A DNA stretch of 64,000 nucleotides from Actinomadura sp. DC4 (GCF_030406325.1 NZ_JAUEQY010000011.1:62001-126000), one strand, 5' to 3'; counted from the first letter of the stretch, positions 1 to 11,066 are shown. Numbers and translations are program-made. The notes: generated from the sequence alone by a model not told the origin.

Positions 1-632
1 TAGGCGCGGTAGCCGCGCTGGTAGTTCGCCGACCAGACGTGCTGGCGGGGACCGGACTGGCCGCCGGCCTGCTCGTACACCACGGCCGGGCCGCCGACCT
101 TGCCCTGCCAGCGGACGAACAGCGCGATGTGCGCGTCGTCGCCCGGGCCCTTGTAGTAGGCGAACGCGTCGCCCGGGGCCAGCGCCGACTTGGCGATCTC
201 GCGGGACTTCGAGGTGTGGCCGCCGAGCGGGGTCAGCGCGGGGTTGGAGCTGCCGACAGTGAGGTTGCCGACGTTCCAGGCGAGCGAGACGTAGCCGGAG
301 CAGTCCGCGCGGAACGTACCGGCCCGGCAGGAGGACCGCTGTCCGGAGGTGGTGTAGCAGGTGCTCTGGGAGTACGGGATGTTCGTCTTGTTCAGCCACC
401 ACCGGGCCCGTGCGAGCACGGCGGCGCGGGTGATGCCGGTCGCCGCGCGTGCCTCGCCGCCGGCGCCGGGGCCGTTCCCCGCGAGCGAGACCTCCGCCGC
501 CTTGTTCGTGGCCTTGTTCGCGATTATGGGTCTCGGCGCGGTGTGGCCGCCGCTCGCGGCGACGGGCACCGCGACGGCGAGGGCGGGCACGCCGAAGGCG
601 GCGCCCAGGAGGAGCGTGTGCGTACGTTTCAT
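1..632 (-). CDS. Secreted NlpC/P60-type cell-wall peptidase, 3' end cut by window
   Basis: This gene reads leftward from ATG at 632 and is still open at base 1 (210 full codons seen). The start follows a GAGAGGAAGAG ribosome-binding site about 8 bases upstream. Residues 1-27 form a Sec-type signal peptide (MKRTHT then a hydrophobic core). The mature part contains FRADCSGYVSLAW, the usual catalytic-cysteine block of NlpC/P60 endopeptidases. It also contains a GDAFAYY block followed by DDAHIALFV, which supplies the catalytic histidine. The protein is therefore expected to be exported and to cleave peptide cross-links in peptidoglycan; substrate specificity is not visible. The last visible bases (TA) could be a Tyr codon or part of a stop, so the protein may be almost complete. 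It is divergent from the HTH gene at 819. Confidence 0.8.
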   Translation of the reverse strand, partial: MKRTHTLLLGAAFGVPALAVAVPVAASGGHTAPRPIIANKATNKAAEVSLAGNGPGAGGEARAATGITRAAVLARARWWLNKTNIPYSQSTCYTTSGQRSSCRAGTFRADCSGYVSLAWNVGNLTVGSSNPALTPLGGHTSKSREIAKSALAPGDAFAYYKGPGDDAHIALFVRWQGKVGGPAVVYEQAGGQSGPRQHVWSANYQRGYRA

Positions 633-818
633 GGTTCGTCTCTTCCTCTCGATCCGGTCGTGCACGGACGGGATCGATTGAAGGCACGGCCCTGACCGGC
701 CGCAAGACATTCGCCGTCCGAGGTGGTCCGGGACGGTTGACTCATGTCCCGGACGCAGGTCAAGGCCATGGTGGAAACTGTCGCCCGAACGTTCCGACTC
801 CGCTGGGGAGGACCAGCG

Positions 819-1619
819 ATGGCCGAGCTCCCGCCGGACACCGCCGCGACCGTCGAGGACTACGTCGGGCTGCTGAGCGCTCTCTGCGACCGCTCCGGGC
901 TGAGCCTGCGCGGCCTCGAGCGCCGGGCCCGTACGCTCGCGCTGCCCCGCTGGCTGCCCACCTCGACGGTCAGCGACGTCTTCCGCGACCCCGGCCGGCT
1001 CACGACCATGACCGACCGGCGGGAGTTCGTCGAGTCGATCCTGCGCTGCTGCGGCGTGGCCGATCTTGAGCCCTGGCTGACCGCGCTCGACCGCCTGACC
1101 ACACGCGAGCCCGAAGCGGCGGCTCCGCGGAGAAAGGTGCCGGGCCGATGGTCAGCCGCGGCCGGCCTGGTCGCGGCCTGCGTGGTGGCCGCCGGCGTCA
1201 TGTGGTTCGCCTGGAGCCCGGGCGACGCCACGGCACCGGCGACCTGCGTGACCGGCGCGGTCCGCGACGCGACGATCGACGCGTCCGCCCTGGTCGGCAC
1301 GGACGCCAAGCGTGAGGACCCGACTCTCGACTTCGGCTACCTGCACGGCTCGGCCTGGTACGCCTCCCACGACGGAGCCACCTACTACTGGGGTCGGGGC
1401 CGCTCCGACGCCGGCACCGGGGGCGTACGGCTCGACTGGCGGGCGCGTACGGGCCCCTGGCACTCGTGTCCCGCGCTGATCACCGGCCACGAGCCGTCCG
1501 GCACCTACGTGCGCACGCCCGCGGTCCGGAAGGTGGCCGGGCGAACCGACCTCGTGATGCGCATCTGCCTGTGGGCCGACCATCCCCGGCACGCCGAGAA
1601 GTGCACGGCGACCCTCTGA
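819..1619 (+). CDS. HTH-domain protein with single transmembrane segment
   Basis: This is a 266-aa protein. ATG at 819 is preferred over the upstream ATG at 744 because GGGGAGG lies just in front of it and the first 25 residues of the longer form look like untranslated leader. Residues about 10-85 (VEDYVGLLSALCDRSGLSLR, SDVFRD) resemble the XRE-like helix-turn-helix found at the N-terminus of many actinobacterial membrane-anchored proteins. A single hydrophobic helix (AAGLVAACVVAAGVMWFAW) follows near residues 110-130. The C-terminal half is probably extracellular, carries several Cys residues and is rich in Tyr, Trp and Gly. The role is unknown; a cytoplasmic DNA-binding or scaffold head with an external sensor tail fits. 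It is divergent from the NlpC gene, with a 186-bp shared promoter region. Confidence 0.7.
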   Translation: MAELPPDTAATVEDYVGLLSALCDRSGLSLRGLERRARTLALPRWLPTSTVSDVFRDPGRLTTMTDRREFVESILRCCGVADLEPWLTALDRLTTREPEAAAPRRKVPGRWSAAAGLVAACVVAAGVMWFAWSPGDATAPATCVTGAVRDATIDASALVGTDAKREDPTLDFGYLHGSAWYASHDGATYYWGRGRSDAGTGGVRLDWRARTGPWHSCPALITGHEPSGTYVRTPAVRKVAGRTDLVMRICLWADHPRHAEKCTATL

Positions 1620-1623
1620 GCTC

Positions 1624-2373
1624 TCAGAGCGCGGAGGCGCCGCCGTCGACGGTGAGAAAGGCGCCGTTGACGAACGCGGCCGAGTCGGAGGCGAGGTACG
1701 CCACGGCCGCCGCGATCTCCTCAGGACGGCCGACGCGGCCCGCCGGGGTGATCGCCAGGAACGGGCCGCGTTCGTCGCCAAGGGCGGTCTGGACGCCCTC
1801 GGTCTCGATGATGCCGGGCAGCACGGCGTTGACGCGGACGCCGGAGGGACCGTACTCGGCGGCCCAGATCCGGGTGAGCTGGTCGACCGCCGCCTTGCTG
1901 GAGGTGTACGCCGTGGCGCCGGTGATGCCCTTGCGCGCGGCGACCGTGCCGATGTTGACGACCAGACCGGCGCCCTTGGCCGCCATGGCCGGGATCAGCT
2001 CGGCGGTCAGGAAGAACGGCCCCTTGACGTTCACGTCGTAGACCTCGTCGAAGACCTCCTCGCTCGTGTCACCGGTGGCGACGAACGGGTAGATGCCGGC
2101 GTTGTTCACCAGAATGTCGATGCCGCCGGTGATCCGCGTGGCGGCGCGCGCCAGCTCGCGCGCCCCGGCCGCGCCGTTCAGATCGGCCCGTACGAAGTCG
2201 GCCTTCCCGCCGGCCGCGCGGATCTCGGCCACGGCCTTCTCGCCGCGCGAGGTGTCGCGGCCCGACACCACCACGTGCGCCCCCTGCCCGGCCAGCACCT
2301 GTGCGGTGGCCCGGCCGATGCCGCTCGTCGCCCCGGTGACCAGTGCGTTCTTCCCTGTCAGCGTCTCGGACAT
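1624..2373 (-). CDS. SDR family oxidoreductase (TetR-controlled)
   Basis: This 249-aa classical short-chain dehydrogenase starts at ATG 2373, behind GGGAGA. The frame stays open upstream to 2709, but that extension covers the operators and is rejected. Visible motifs are the nucleotide-binding TGATSGIGRA, the NNAG block (ILVNNAGIYPF), an active-site serine region, YTSSKAA with the catalytic Tyr and Lys, and the C-terminal VDGG. It should oxidise or reduce an alcohol/carbonyl with NAD(P); the substrate cannot be read from sequence. Two palindromes of the TGGAAT-N4-ATTCCA class lie 21-73 bp upstream of its start, matching one in front of tetR (5078). It is therefore probably repressed by that TetR protein and induced by a substrate-like ligand. 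It is convergent with the HTH gene, 4 bp apart. Confidence 0.9.
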   Translation of the reverse strand: MSETLTGKNALVTGATSGIGRATAQVLAGQGAHVVVSGRDTSRGEKAVAEIRAAGGKADFVRADLNGAAGARELARAATRITGGIDILVNNAGIYPFVATGDTSEEVFDEVYDVNVKGPFFLTAELIPAMAAKGAGLVVNIGTVAARKGITGATAYTSSKAAVDQLTRIWAAEYGPSGVRVNAVLPGIIETEGVQTALGDERGPFLAITPAGRVGRPEEIAAAVAYLASDSAAFVNGAFLTVDGGASAL

Positions 2374-2393
2374 GACGTCTCCCGTACCCGTAG

Positions 2394-2410
2394 TTGGAAT
2401 GACCTTTCCA
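2394..2410. promoter_or_regulatory. Probable TetR operator, imperfect copy, SDR promoter
   Basis: TTGGAAT-GACC-TTTCCA is an imperfect copy of the TGGAAT-N4-ATTCCA palindrome. It lies about 20 bp upstream of the SDR start, between that gene and the perfect copy at 2427. Confidence 0.55.
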
Positions 2411-2426
2411 GGAGTACAGGCCCCAG

Positions 2427-2446
2427 ATTGGAATGTCAATTCCAAT
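2427..2446. promoter_or_regulatory. Probable TetR operator, perfect copy, SDR promoter
   Basis: ATTGGAAT-GTCA-ATTCCAAT is a perfect 8-4-8 palindrome upstream of the SDR gene. The same core with the same 4-base spacer lies upstream of icd and of the TetR gene, which supports a common regulator. Confidence 0.7.
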
Positions 2447-2616
2447 GAGGAGACAGGGGGAGGAGTGTCGCGGTCCTGCTGGTGTGCGGAGAGATGCCCG
2501 ATCGGCCCGCGGGGCCCGTGACGTCCGGTGCCGTCGCTATCAGGTCGAGGGGTTAGTCTCAGCCGGATGAGTCCTGGCCGCTGTGGCCCGACACTCAGCC
2601 AGTCATATGCCGAGGA

Positions 2617-2632
2617 TGGAATCACAATTCCA
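2617..2632. promoter_or_regulatory. Probable TetR operator upstream of icd
   Basis: TGGAAT-CACA-ATTCCA is a perfect 6-4-6 palindrome about 98 bp upstream of the icd start. It shares its core with the SDR and tetR sites. The 356-bp region from 2374 to 2729 otherwise shows no gene; it is the divergent promoter region of SDR and icd. Confidence 0.65.
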
Positions 2633-2729
2633 CAACGTGCGCTGTACGTCGTGTGCCCACAGGCCGACACGCGGCGCACCCCCACAACGCGGTGCGACGA
2701 CGCCCCCATCAGTAAAGGAACGCGAGAAC

Positions 2730-4994
<2,265 letters not shown>

Positions 4995-5001
4995 CATCGC
5001 C

Positions 5002-5042
5002 CGGGGCGGTCCACCCTACGGGTGGGCCGCCCCGTACCTTTT
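5002..5042 (+). terminator. Rho-independent terminator after icd
   Basis: A 15-bp stem (5002-5016 with 5020-5034, one T-G wobble, loop TAC) is followed by TACCTTTT. It ends icd transcription just before the tetR promoter. Confidence 0.85.
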
Positions 5043-5057
5043 GGAATGCTGATTCCA
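5042..5057. promoter_or_regulatory. Probable TetR autoregulatory operator
   Basis: TGGAAT-GCTG-ATTCCA is a perfect palindrome lying between the icd terminator and the TetR gene, 20 bp before its start. It is identical in form to the SDR and icd sites, so autoregulation is likely. Confidence 0.7.
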
Positions 5058-5077
5058 GTCAGAGTAAGGTAAGGCCC

Positions 5078-5713
5078 ATGACCGGGACATCGACGGCGGC
5101 GGGCGCCGGGCAGAAGCTCACCGCCCCCGGCCGCCGCACCCGCGACCGCATCGTCGCGACGGCCGCCGACCTGATGTTCCGCCAGGGCGTCGCGGGTACG
5201 AGCATCCCCGACGTCCAGCAGGCCGCCGGCGTCAGCGCGTCGCAGATCTACCACTACTTCGGCGACAAGCGCGGGCTCGTACGCGCCGTGATCGACCACC
5301 AGATCGAGGCCTCGATGGACGGCCAGCGGCCCATCCTCGACCACCTGGACAGCTTCGACGCCCTGCGCGCCTGGTGTGACGCGGCCGTCGAGGGCCAGCG
5401 GCGGCGCGACTGTGAGGGCGGCTGCGAGATCGGCTCGCTCGCCGGCGAGCTCGTGGAGACCGACCCCGTCGCCCGCGCCGACCTCGTCGAGGCGTTCGAC
5501 CGCTGGGAGAGGCCCATCCGCGACGGTCTCAGCCGCATGCGGGATCGCGGCGACCTGTCGCCCGAGGCCGACCCGCACGACCTGGCCACGATGATGCTCG
5601 CCGCGCTCCAGGGCGGTCTCCTGCTGACCCAGATCCGCCGGAGCACCCACCCGCTGAAGATCGCGACCGACGCCGCCATCGCCCACATCGAGACCTTCGC
5701 CACGCGTCGCTGA
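5078..5713 (+). CDS. TetR/AcrR family repressor
   Basis: This 211-aa regulator has an N-terminal TetR helix-turn-helix at residues about 20-65 (RDRIVATAADLMFRQGVAGTS, then SASQIYHYFGDKRGLV). Its ligand domain contains GCEIGSLAGELVETDP, a pattern typical of the LmrA/YxaF-like subgroup of TetR proteins. It binds DNA as a dimer and releases on ligand binding. ATG at 5078 follows an AAGGTAAGG ribosome site. The palindrome at 5042-5057 lies in its own promoter, and matching sites lie at the SDR and icd promoters, so these are its probable targets. The gene follows icd after a strong terminator, so it has its own promoter. The ligand is unknown. Confidence 0.93.
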   Translation: MTGTSTAAGAGQKLTAPGRRTRDRIVATAADLMFRQGVAGTSIPDVQQAAGVSASQIYHYFGDKRGLVRAVIDHQIEASMDGQRPILDHLDSFDALRAWCDAAVEGQRRRDCEGGCEIGSLAGELVETDPVARADLVEAFDRWERPIRDGLSRMRDRGDLSPEADPHDLATMMLAALQGGLLLTQIRRSTHPLKIATDAAIAHIETFATRR

Positions 5714-5736
5714 CACGGCCGCCGCGTCCAGTGATT

Positions 5737-5753
5737 CGTTGCATAATGCAACG
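5737..5753. promoter_or_regulatory. 17-bp perfect palindrome abutting the ClC start codon
   Basis: CGTTGCAT-A-ATGCAACG ends on the base just before ATG 5754. No Shine-Dalgarno sequence is seen in front of that ATG. This looks like an operator (GntR or MarR size) that would overlap the transcription start of a leaderless or short-leader mRNA. Confidence 0.55.
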
Positions 5754-7571
5754 ATGCCCCCGTCCCAAAGCTCACTCCGATCCCGTACGCCCGACGCTCC
5801 GGCACGACGTGTCATCCGCACGCAGCAGGGCGCCACGAAGGCGGTGACGGGCCTGCGGGAGGCGCCGTGGGGCCTGGCCGTCCTCGCGCCGGCGGTGGGC
5901 GCGGGCGCGGGGCTCGTCGCGATCGTGTTCCGCTCGCTGGTCGACCTGCTCACCCGCCTGTTCTCCGGCCACGGCGACTACGCGGGAGCCGGGCACGCGG
6001 CGAACCCGTACGTCTCGTGGCTCGGCATCTGGTTCGTGCTGGTCGTCCCCGTGATCGGCGGGCTTCTGTACGGCCCGCTGGTGGAGCGGTTCGCCCCTGA
6101 GGCGCGCGGCCACGCGGTGCCGGAGGTGCTGCCGGGGGTGGCCCAGCGCGGCGGGCGGATCGTCCCGAAGGTGGCACTGGTCAAGTCGCTGGCGTCGGCG
6201 CTGTGCATCGGCTCGGGCGGTTCGGTCGGCCGCGAGGGACCGCTCGTGCAGATCTCCTCCGCCCTCGGCTCGGCGGTCGGCCGGGTGGTGCGGCTCCCGG
6301 AGAACCGGCTCCGGGTGCTCGTGGCGTGCGGCGCCGCGGGCGGGATCGCGGCGGCGTTCGACGCGCCGCTCGCCGGGGTGTTCTTCGCGATGGAGCTGAT
6401 CCTGCGCGACTTCGCCGCCGACTCGTTCGGCGCGGTCGTGCTGTCGAGCGTGACCGCGTCAGTGGTGGGCCGGGCGGCGTTCGGGAGCGGGGCCTTCCTG
6501 CACCTGCCGGCGTTCCACGTGCACCACCCCGCCGAGTACCTGCTGTACGTCGTCCTGGGCCTGGCCGCCGGCGCCGTCGGCGTGGGGTTCACCCGGATCC
6601 TGTACGCGATCGAGGACGTGTGCGACTGGGCATGGCGCGGGCCGGAGTGGCTGCGCCCGGCAGCGGGCGGCCTGCTGCTCGGCATCCTGCTGCTCCTGCT
6701 GCCGCAGATGTACGGCGCCGGCTATCCGGCGCTCCAGAACGCGGTCGGCGGCCGGTACGTCTTCGGCTTCCTGCTCCTGCTGCTGCTGGGGAAGATGGTC
6801 GCGACCGGCCTGACCATCGGCATCGGCGGCACGGGCGGGGTCCTCACCCCCAGCCTGTTCATGGGGGCGATGTTCGGCAGTGCCTTCGGGCTGGTCGCGC
6901 AGCACGTCGGGCTGGCCGGCTCGCCGGGCGCGTACGGGCTGCTCGGGATGGGCGCGGTGTTCGCCGGCGCCGCCCGCGCCCCGATCACCGCGGTGATCAT
7001 CATGTTCGAGCTGACCGGCGCGTACTCGATCGTGCTGCCGCTCGTCCTGGTCGTCGGACCGGCCACTCTGGTCAGCCGGCTGATGTCCGGCGACAGCGTC
7101 TACACGCTCAAACTGCGGCGCCGCGGCGCGCGCGTCGACCCCGGGCCCGTCGGGCCCAACCCGCTGGCCGCCCGGCCGGTCGCGGAGGTCATGGAACCGG
7201 TGCCCGACCCCCTGCCGGAGCGCACCTCGCTGACGCAGGCGGCCTACCTCCTGGCCCTGTCCGAGCACGGCGTCCTCCCGGTGACCGACGCCGACGGCGC
7301 GTACCGCGGCACCGTCACCGCGCGCGCCACCGCCCAGGCCCTCGCCGACGACGGCGAGACGTCGCGGACCGTCGGTGACCTGGCGGAACTGCCCACCGCG
7401 GTCACCGCCGCACGGCCGCTCACCGACGCGCTCCACCTCCTCGTCGGCGCGTCCGGCACCGGCCTGCCCGTGCTCGACGACGACAGGACCGCGCTCGTCG
7501 GCTGGATCACGCACCAGAGCGTGCTGGCCGCGCTCCGGCCCCCGGCGCCCGCCGCGCGGACCGGCCACTGA
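5754..7571 (+). CDS. ClC-family chloride channel/antiporter with CBS pair
   Basis: This 605-aa membrane protein has about ten hydrophobic segments in the order of ClC proteins. Selectivity-filter motifs are visible: GSGGSVGREGP (the GxEGP block with Arg-Glu), GIGGTGGVLTPSLFMGAMFG (the GGVxxP block) and GAGYPALQNAVGG. The C-terminal residues about 480-595 form two CBS domains (AEVMEPVPDPLPERTSL and the LTDALHLLVGASGTGLPVL segment), which usually bind adenine nucleotides and regulate gating. It moves chloride or similar anions across the cytoplasmic membrane. ATG 5754 is chosen because family homology begins shortly after; the TTG at 5739 lies inside the palindrome. It sits 40 bp after the TetR gene on the same strand. 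Confidence 0.93.
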   Translation: MPPSQSSLRSRTPDAPARRVIRTQQGATKAVTGLREAPWGLAVLAPAVGAGAGLVAIVFRSLVDLLTRLFSGHGDYAGAGHAANPYVSWLGIWFVLVVPVIGGLLYGPLVERFAPEARGHAVPEVLPGVAQRGGRIVPKVALVKSLASALCIGSGGSVGREGPLVQISSALGSAVGRVVRLPENRLRVLVACGAAGGIAAAFDAPLAGVFFAMELILRDFAADSFGAVVLSSVTASVVGRAAFGSGAFLHLPAFHVHHPAEYLLYVVLGLAAGAVGVGFTRILYAIEDVCDWAWRGPEWLRPAAGGLLLGILLLLLPQMYGAGYPALQNAVGGRYVFGFLLLLLLGKMVATGLTIGIGGTGGVLTPSLFMGAMFGSAFGLVAQHVGLAGSPGAYGLLGMGAVFAGAARAPITAVIIMFELTGAYSIVLPLVLVVGPATLVSRLMSGDSVYTLKLRRRGARVDPGPVGPNPLAARPVAEVMEPVPDPLPERTSLTQAAYLLALSEHGVLPVTDADGAYRGTVTARATAQALADDGETSRTVGDLAELPTAVTAARPLTDALHLLVGASGTGLPVLDDDRTALVGWITHQSVLAALRPPAPAARTGH

Positions 7572-7648
7572 ACCGTTCCGCCGCGCTGCTCGTATGCGGA
7601 ATTGACCGGTCGTTACCAGTCCGGGGCCAAGGTGGAGCGGAGACTGCT

Positions 7649-9577
7649 GTGCGGGAATTGATCCAGTTCAACCGGCTCGGCCCGGACGAGACGCTCAGCT
7701 CGCCGTCCGGCCGTTTCGTGCTGCGCTATGACGCCGACGGTGTCGCGGCCGTGACGGACGCGAGCACGGGCGAGGTCCGCTGGCGAGCCGGCGAGCAGGG
7801 CCGGCTGCTGCTCGGCGGCGACGGGACGGTGCAGATCGAGGCGCCCGGCGACCACGAGGTCGTGTGGCGCTCGGACTTCGCGGCGGTCCGCGCGCGGGCG
7901 CTCGTCCTCACCGACGACGGGGACTTCGACCTGCTCGGCGGCGACCGGGTACGGCTGCTGAACTCCCGTACGGGCCCGGTCGAGTCGGCCGGGCTCGGCG
8001 ACGCGGCGCCGGTCGCCGACATCACCGGCGAGCGGTTCCTCGTGCTGGAGGGGAAGCAGCGCCGGACCGTGACCCGCAGTCCCGACGGCTCACTGCAGGT
8101 CTCCACTCAAGGGCGCGGGTTCGGCATGAGTCACACGCTGCCCGCCCCGCTGGTCGCGTGGATGGAACAGCCGGACACCCTGCTGACCTGGCGCATCCTG
8201 CCGCTCGGCGACCGCAAGACCCGTGACCTGTGCCTGATCGACGCCGAGGGCGAGGTGCTCTGGCGCGACGGGATGCGCGACCTGCCGGCGGCGCCGCCTC
8301 CGGCCCGCGGGCACGTCCACGGCGGCCCGGAGCTGGGGTGCGGCGGGCGGCTGCGGCACCAGTCGCTCACCTCGATCTCCGGCGCGTACACCCTCGTGCA
8401 CCAGGACGACGGGAACCTGGTGCTGTACTTCAACCCCGAGCACCGGGCGGTCTGGGCGACGAACACCTGGTGGGCGGGTGACGGCTGGACCGATCTGACC
8501 GAAGACGGCGAGCTCATCGTCCGCAACCTGTGCGGCGGGCCGGTGTGGCGGTCGGGCACGGCCGACTCGGGCGTGCAGTGGCTCGTGGTCGACGACGAGG
8601 GCGGCATCGCGCTGCTCGACGACGCCGGCACCGCGGTCTGGGAGGTACGGACCGGGCCGCACGACCCGGCGCCGGCCGCGAACCCGGGGCGCGGGGCGGT
8701 GCTGCGGCGCGGCCAGACGCTGCAGCGCCAGTCGCTCACCTCCACCGACGGCGGCACGGTCCTGGCGCACCGCGACGACCGGCGGATCGTGCTGTTCGGC
8801 GAGGACGGGCACTGGCTGTGGGACGAGTTCGTCTGGGACGCCGAGCGCAGCCACCTGGCGCTCGGCGAGGACGGCATGCTGCGCGTCCACGCCGAGGACG
8901 GCACGGCCGTGGTGGAGCTGGGCGGCCCCGGCGACGAGCTGGTCGTCGAGCCGGGGAGCGTCGTGCTCCGCCGCGCGGACGGCACGGCCGTCTGGAGCCA
9001 GGGCGGGCTGCCCGCTGGGGAGGACGAGCCGGCCGAGGATCACACCGCGTGGCTGGCCAGGCTGAACGACGAGGTGTACTGCGTCACCGTCGTCCACGAC
9101 GTCGATCCGGACACGGCGCTGCGCCGCCTCGGCGCCGAGCCGTCGCAGGTCACCTCCGGTACGTGGACGGACCTGGAGGAGCGCGCCGACCTCGAGGACG
9201 CCATGATGGACACGGCCGTGGCCGCCTTCGCGCTCGGCCCGCACACGCTACTGGTCGAGGACGGCGGCTACCGCGCGGTCAACGCGCCGGAGCTGTCCGC
9301 GGGCACCTTCATGGTCTCCAGCTACATGAGCATCAACGCCGATCACGCCTTCCTGGTGTACCGGGACGGCGAGGTGGTGGACGACCTCGGCGAGAGCGGC
9401 GACGGAGAGGTCAACACCCCCGAGGTACGGCGCGCGCTGGAGGAGATGGACTCCGACGACGCCCTGGACACCGCGTTCGAGGACGACATCGAGCTCCTGT
9501 GCCGTATCGCGGGCGTGCGGCCGACGATCGCGGCGGTGACCGGGCCCGCCCGCCTCGCGATCATCCCGGGGCTGTGA
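7649..9577 (+). CDS. Bulb-type (mannose-binding) lectin repeat protein with DUF6461-like tail
   Basis: This 642-aa protein starts at GTG 7649, behind GGTGGAGCGGAG. It consists of beta-strand repeats of the B-lectin (GNA) type. The clearest unit contains HQDDGNLVLYF, an intact QxDxNxVxY sugar-binding signature, preceded by RLRHQSLTSISGAYTLV. A second unit (LQRQSLTSTDGGTVLAHRDD) has a degenerate site, and further units have lost the motif. The last 170 residues (from DHTAWLARLNDEVYCVTVV) resemble the DUF6461 domain of actinobacterial proteins. No signal peptide is seen, so it is either cytoplasmic or exported by a non-Sec route. A role in binding glycans or as an intracellular sensor is possible. 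It is convergent with mycP, 21 bp apart. Confidence 0.75.
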   Translation: MRELIQFNRLGPDETLSSPSGRFVLRYDADGVAAVTDASTGEVRWRAGEQGRLLLGGDGTVQIEAPGDHEVVWRSDFAAVRARALVLTDDGDFDLLGGDRVRLLNSRTGPVESAGLGDAAPVADITGERFLVLEGKQRRTVTRSPDGSLQVSTQGRGFGMSHTLPAPLVAWMEQPDTLLTWRILPLGDRKTRDLCLIDAEGEVLWRDGMRDLPAAPPPARGHVHGGPELGCGGRLRHQSLTSISGAYTLVHQDDGNLVLYFNPEHRAVWATNTWWAGDGWTDLTEDGELIVRNLCGGPVWRSGTADSGVQWLVVDDEGGIALLDDAGTAVWEVRTGPHDPAPAANPGRGAVLRRGQTLQRQSLTSTDGGTVLAHRDDRRIVLFGEDGHWLWDEFVWDAERSHLALGEDGMLRVHAEDGTAVVELGGPGDELVVEPGSVVLRRADGTAVWSQGGLPAGEDEPAEDHTAWLARLNDEVYCVTVVHDVDPDTALRRLGAEPSQVTSGTWTDLEERADLEDAMMDTAVAAFALGPHTLLVEDGGYRAVNAPELSAGTFMVSSYMSINADHAFLVYRDGEVVDDLGESGDGEVNTPEVRRALEEMDSDDALDTAFEDDIELLCRIAGVRPTIAAVTGPARLAIIPGL

Positions 9578-9598
9578 CGGGCCTTCGCCGCGAGGGGC

Positions 9599-10873
9599 TC
9601 ACTCGGAGCGGCCGGCCGGCCGCCAGCGGCGGGCGCGTCCGAGCGGGATGACCACCGCCGCGGCGGCCACGAGCGCCACGAGGCCGCCGCCCACCGACGC
9701 GATGATCAGGGCGCGGTGGCGCGGGCCCTCCGAGGCGCGGTCGGGCATCCGGACCGCGCCCTCGGGCCTCGGCGGGGAGCCGGCCGTGGAGGACACCGCC
9801 GCCACGGCCGCGTACGGGTCCAGGATCGGTTTCGCCGCGGGGTAGGCCGAGGCGACGAGCCGCTTCGCGACCTCGGCGGCCGTCAGCTGCGGCTGGTAGG
9901 CCCGTACGAGCGCCGCCGTCCCCGCGACGCAGGCCGCCGCCAGTGAGGAGCCCGAGCCGATGAAGTGGCCGGTGCCCTTGGGGCCGACGCTGACCATCGC
10001 GTCGCCGGGCGCCGCAAGGTCGGTGTTGAACACGGGTGGCGCGTCCTTCGGGCGCGAGCCGTCCGCTCCGAAGTCCATCACCGAGACCACCTGCGGGATG
10101 AAGGCGGGGAAGTAGGGCTGCGCGATCGCGGCGCCGCCTCCGGTGGTCCCTCCGGTCCCCGTTCCCGTCGTTCCCGTGGTCCCTGTTCCCGTGGTCCCGG
10201 TGCCCGTGGTCGCGGGCACGGCGTCCGGCACGGCGGGCGCGACCACGAGGACGTCCTTGGCCGTGGCGTAGGCGACCGCGGCCGTGAGCTCGTCTCGCCC
10301 GATGGTCAGCGCGGCGGCGACGTAGATGACGCGGGCCCCGCGGTCGACGGCGGTGTGGATGGCCGCCGCGACCCTGCCGGGGGTGGTGATGCCGCGCGGG
10401 TCGGTGCCGCGTACGGCGAGGATGCGGGCCTGGGGGGCGACCCCGCCGCCGGTCGCGTCGTCGGCGCGGCCGGCGATCAGACCGGCCACGAAGCTGCCGT
10501 GCCCGACACAGTCCCTGCCGGCGTCGCCCGCCGCGGTGACCCGGCCGGCCATCGCGGGGACGTCCGCGCCGACGCCGGTGTCCACCACCGCGACGGTGAC
10601 GCCGGCGCCCTCACTGAGCTGGCGGACCCGCGACAGGCTGAGTGCGCGCACCGTCCACGGCTGGGCGTGGGCCTGCGTGGGAGAGGCGTCCGTGCAGTGC
10701 TGGCCGGGCGCGAGCACCGACGGCATGACGGGCAGCCCGACAGGGCCGGGCGCGGCCTCGGATCGCTCGTACGCGGCGGCCGACGCGGCACCGGGCACGG
10801 CGGAGACCAGAAGCGAGGCGGTGGCGGCGGCCACCGAGGCCACGGCGTGCAAGCGCCGGGGGACACGTCGCAT
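9599..10873 (-). CDS. mycP: Type VII secretion-associated subtilisin-like protease (mycosin)
   Basis: This 424-aa protein has the mycosin layout. A signal peptide covers residues 1-34. The S8 subtilase core has the Asp block VAVVDTGVGAD, the His block CVGHGSFVAGLIAG and the Ser block GSGSSLAAACVAG. A C-terminal membrane helix (residues about 390-412) is followed by an Arg-rich cytosolic tail. Mycosins sit on the outer face of the membrane and are needed for ESX core stability; some also cleave substrates. The Cys in RDCVGHG and the Cys in QHCTDA may pair, as in mycobacterial mycosins. An internal TGTGTTGT linker near residue 225 is encoded by short DNA repeats. It lies about 7.4 kb from eccC and is divergent from the AAA gene. 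It presumably serves the ESX system at 18-31 kb. Confidence 0.93.
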   Translation of the reverse strand: MRRVPRRLHAVASVAAATASLLVSAVPGAASAAAYERSEAAPGPVGLPVMPSVLAPGQHCTDASPTQAHAQPWTVRALSLSRVRQLSEGAGVTVAVVDTGVGADVPAMAGRVTAAGDAGRDCVGHGSFVAGLIAGRADDATGGGVAPQARILAVRGTDPRGITTPGRVAAAIHTAVDRGARVIYVAAALTIGRDELTAAVAYATAKDVLVVAPAVPDAVPATTGTGTTGTGTTGTTGTGTGGTTGGGAAIAQPYFPAFIPQVVSVMDFGADGSRPKDAPPVFNTDLAAPGDAMVSVGPKGTGHFIGSGSSLAAACVAGTAALVRAYQPQLTAAEVAKRLVASAYPAAKPILDPYAAVAAVSSTAGSPPRPEGAVRMPDRASEGPRHRALIIASVGGGLVALVAAAAVVIPLGRARRWRPAGRSE

Positions 10874-11066
10874 GCGCTCAGCCTAGGGTTTTCCTCTTGT
10901 CGTTTTCTTGCCGTGGGCCGCAAGTGCCCGTACCGGTCCCGGCCGCCTCGAAGAAGGGTGTCAAGCGGTCCGCCCGAGCGGCATGATGGTGGCCACGGGC
11001 CTGTCCGCGCCGTAAACGACACCCCATCGGCCCACGGCTTCAACCGCTCCCCAAGGAGGGTTCAGC

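Noticed and set aside
2583-2729. Longer N-terminus for isocitrate dehydrogenase
   Set aside because: The extension would overlap the palindromic operator, has no ribosome site and is absent from the family.
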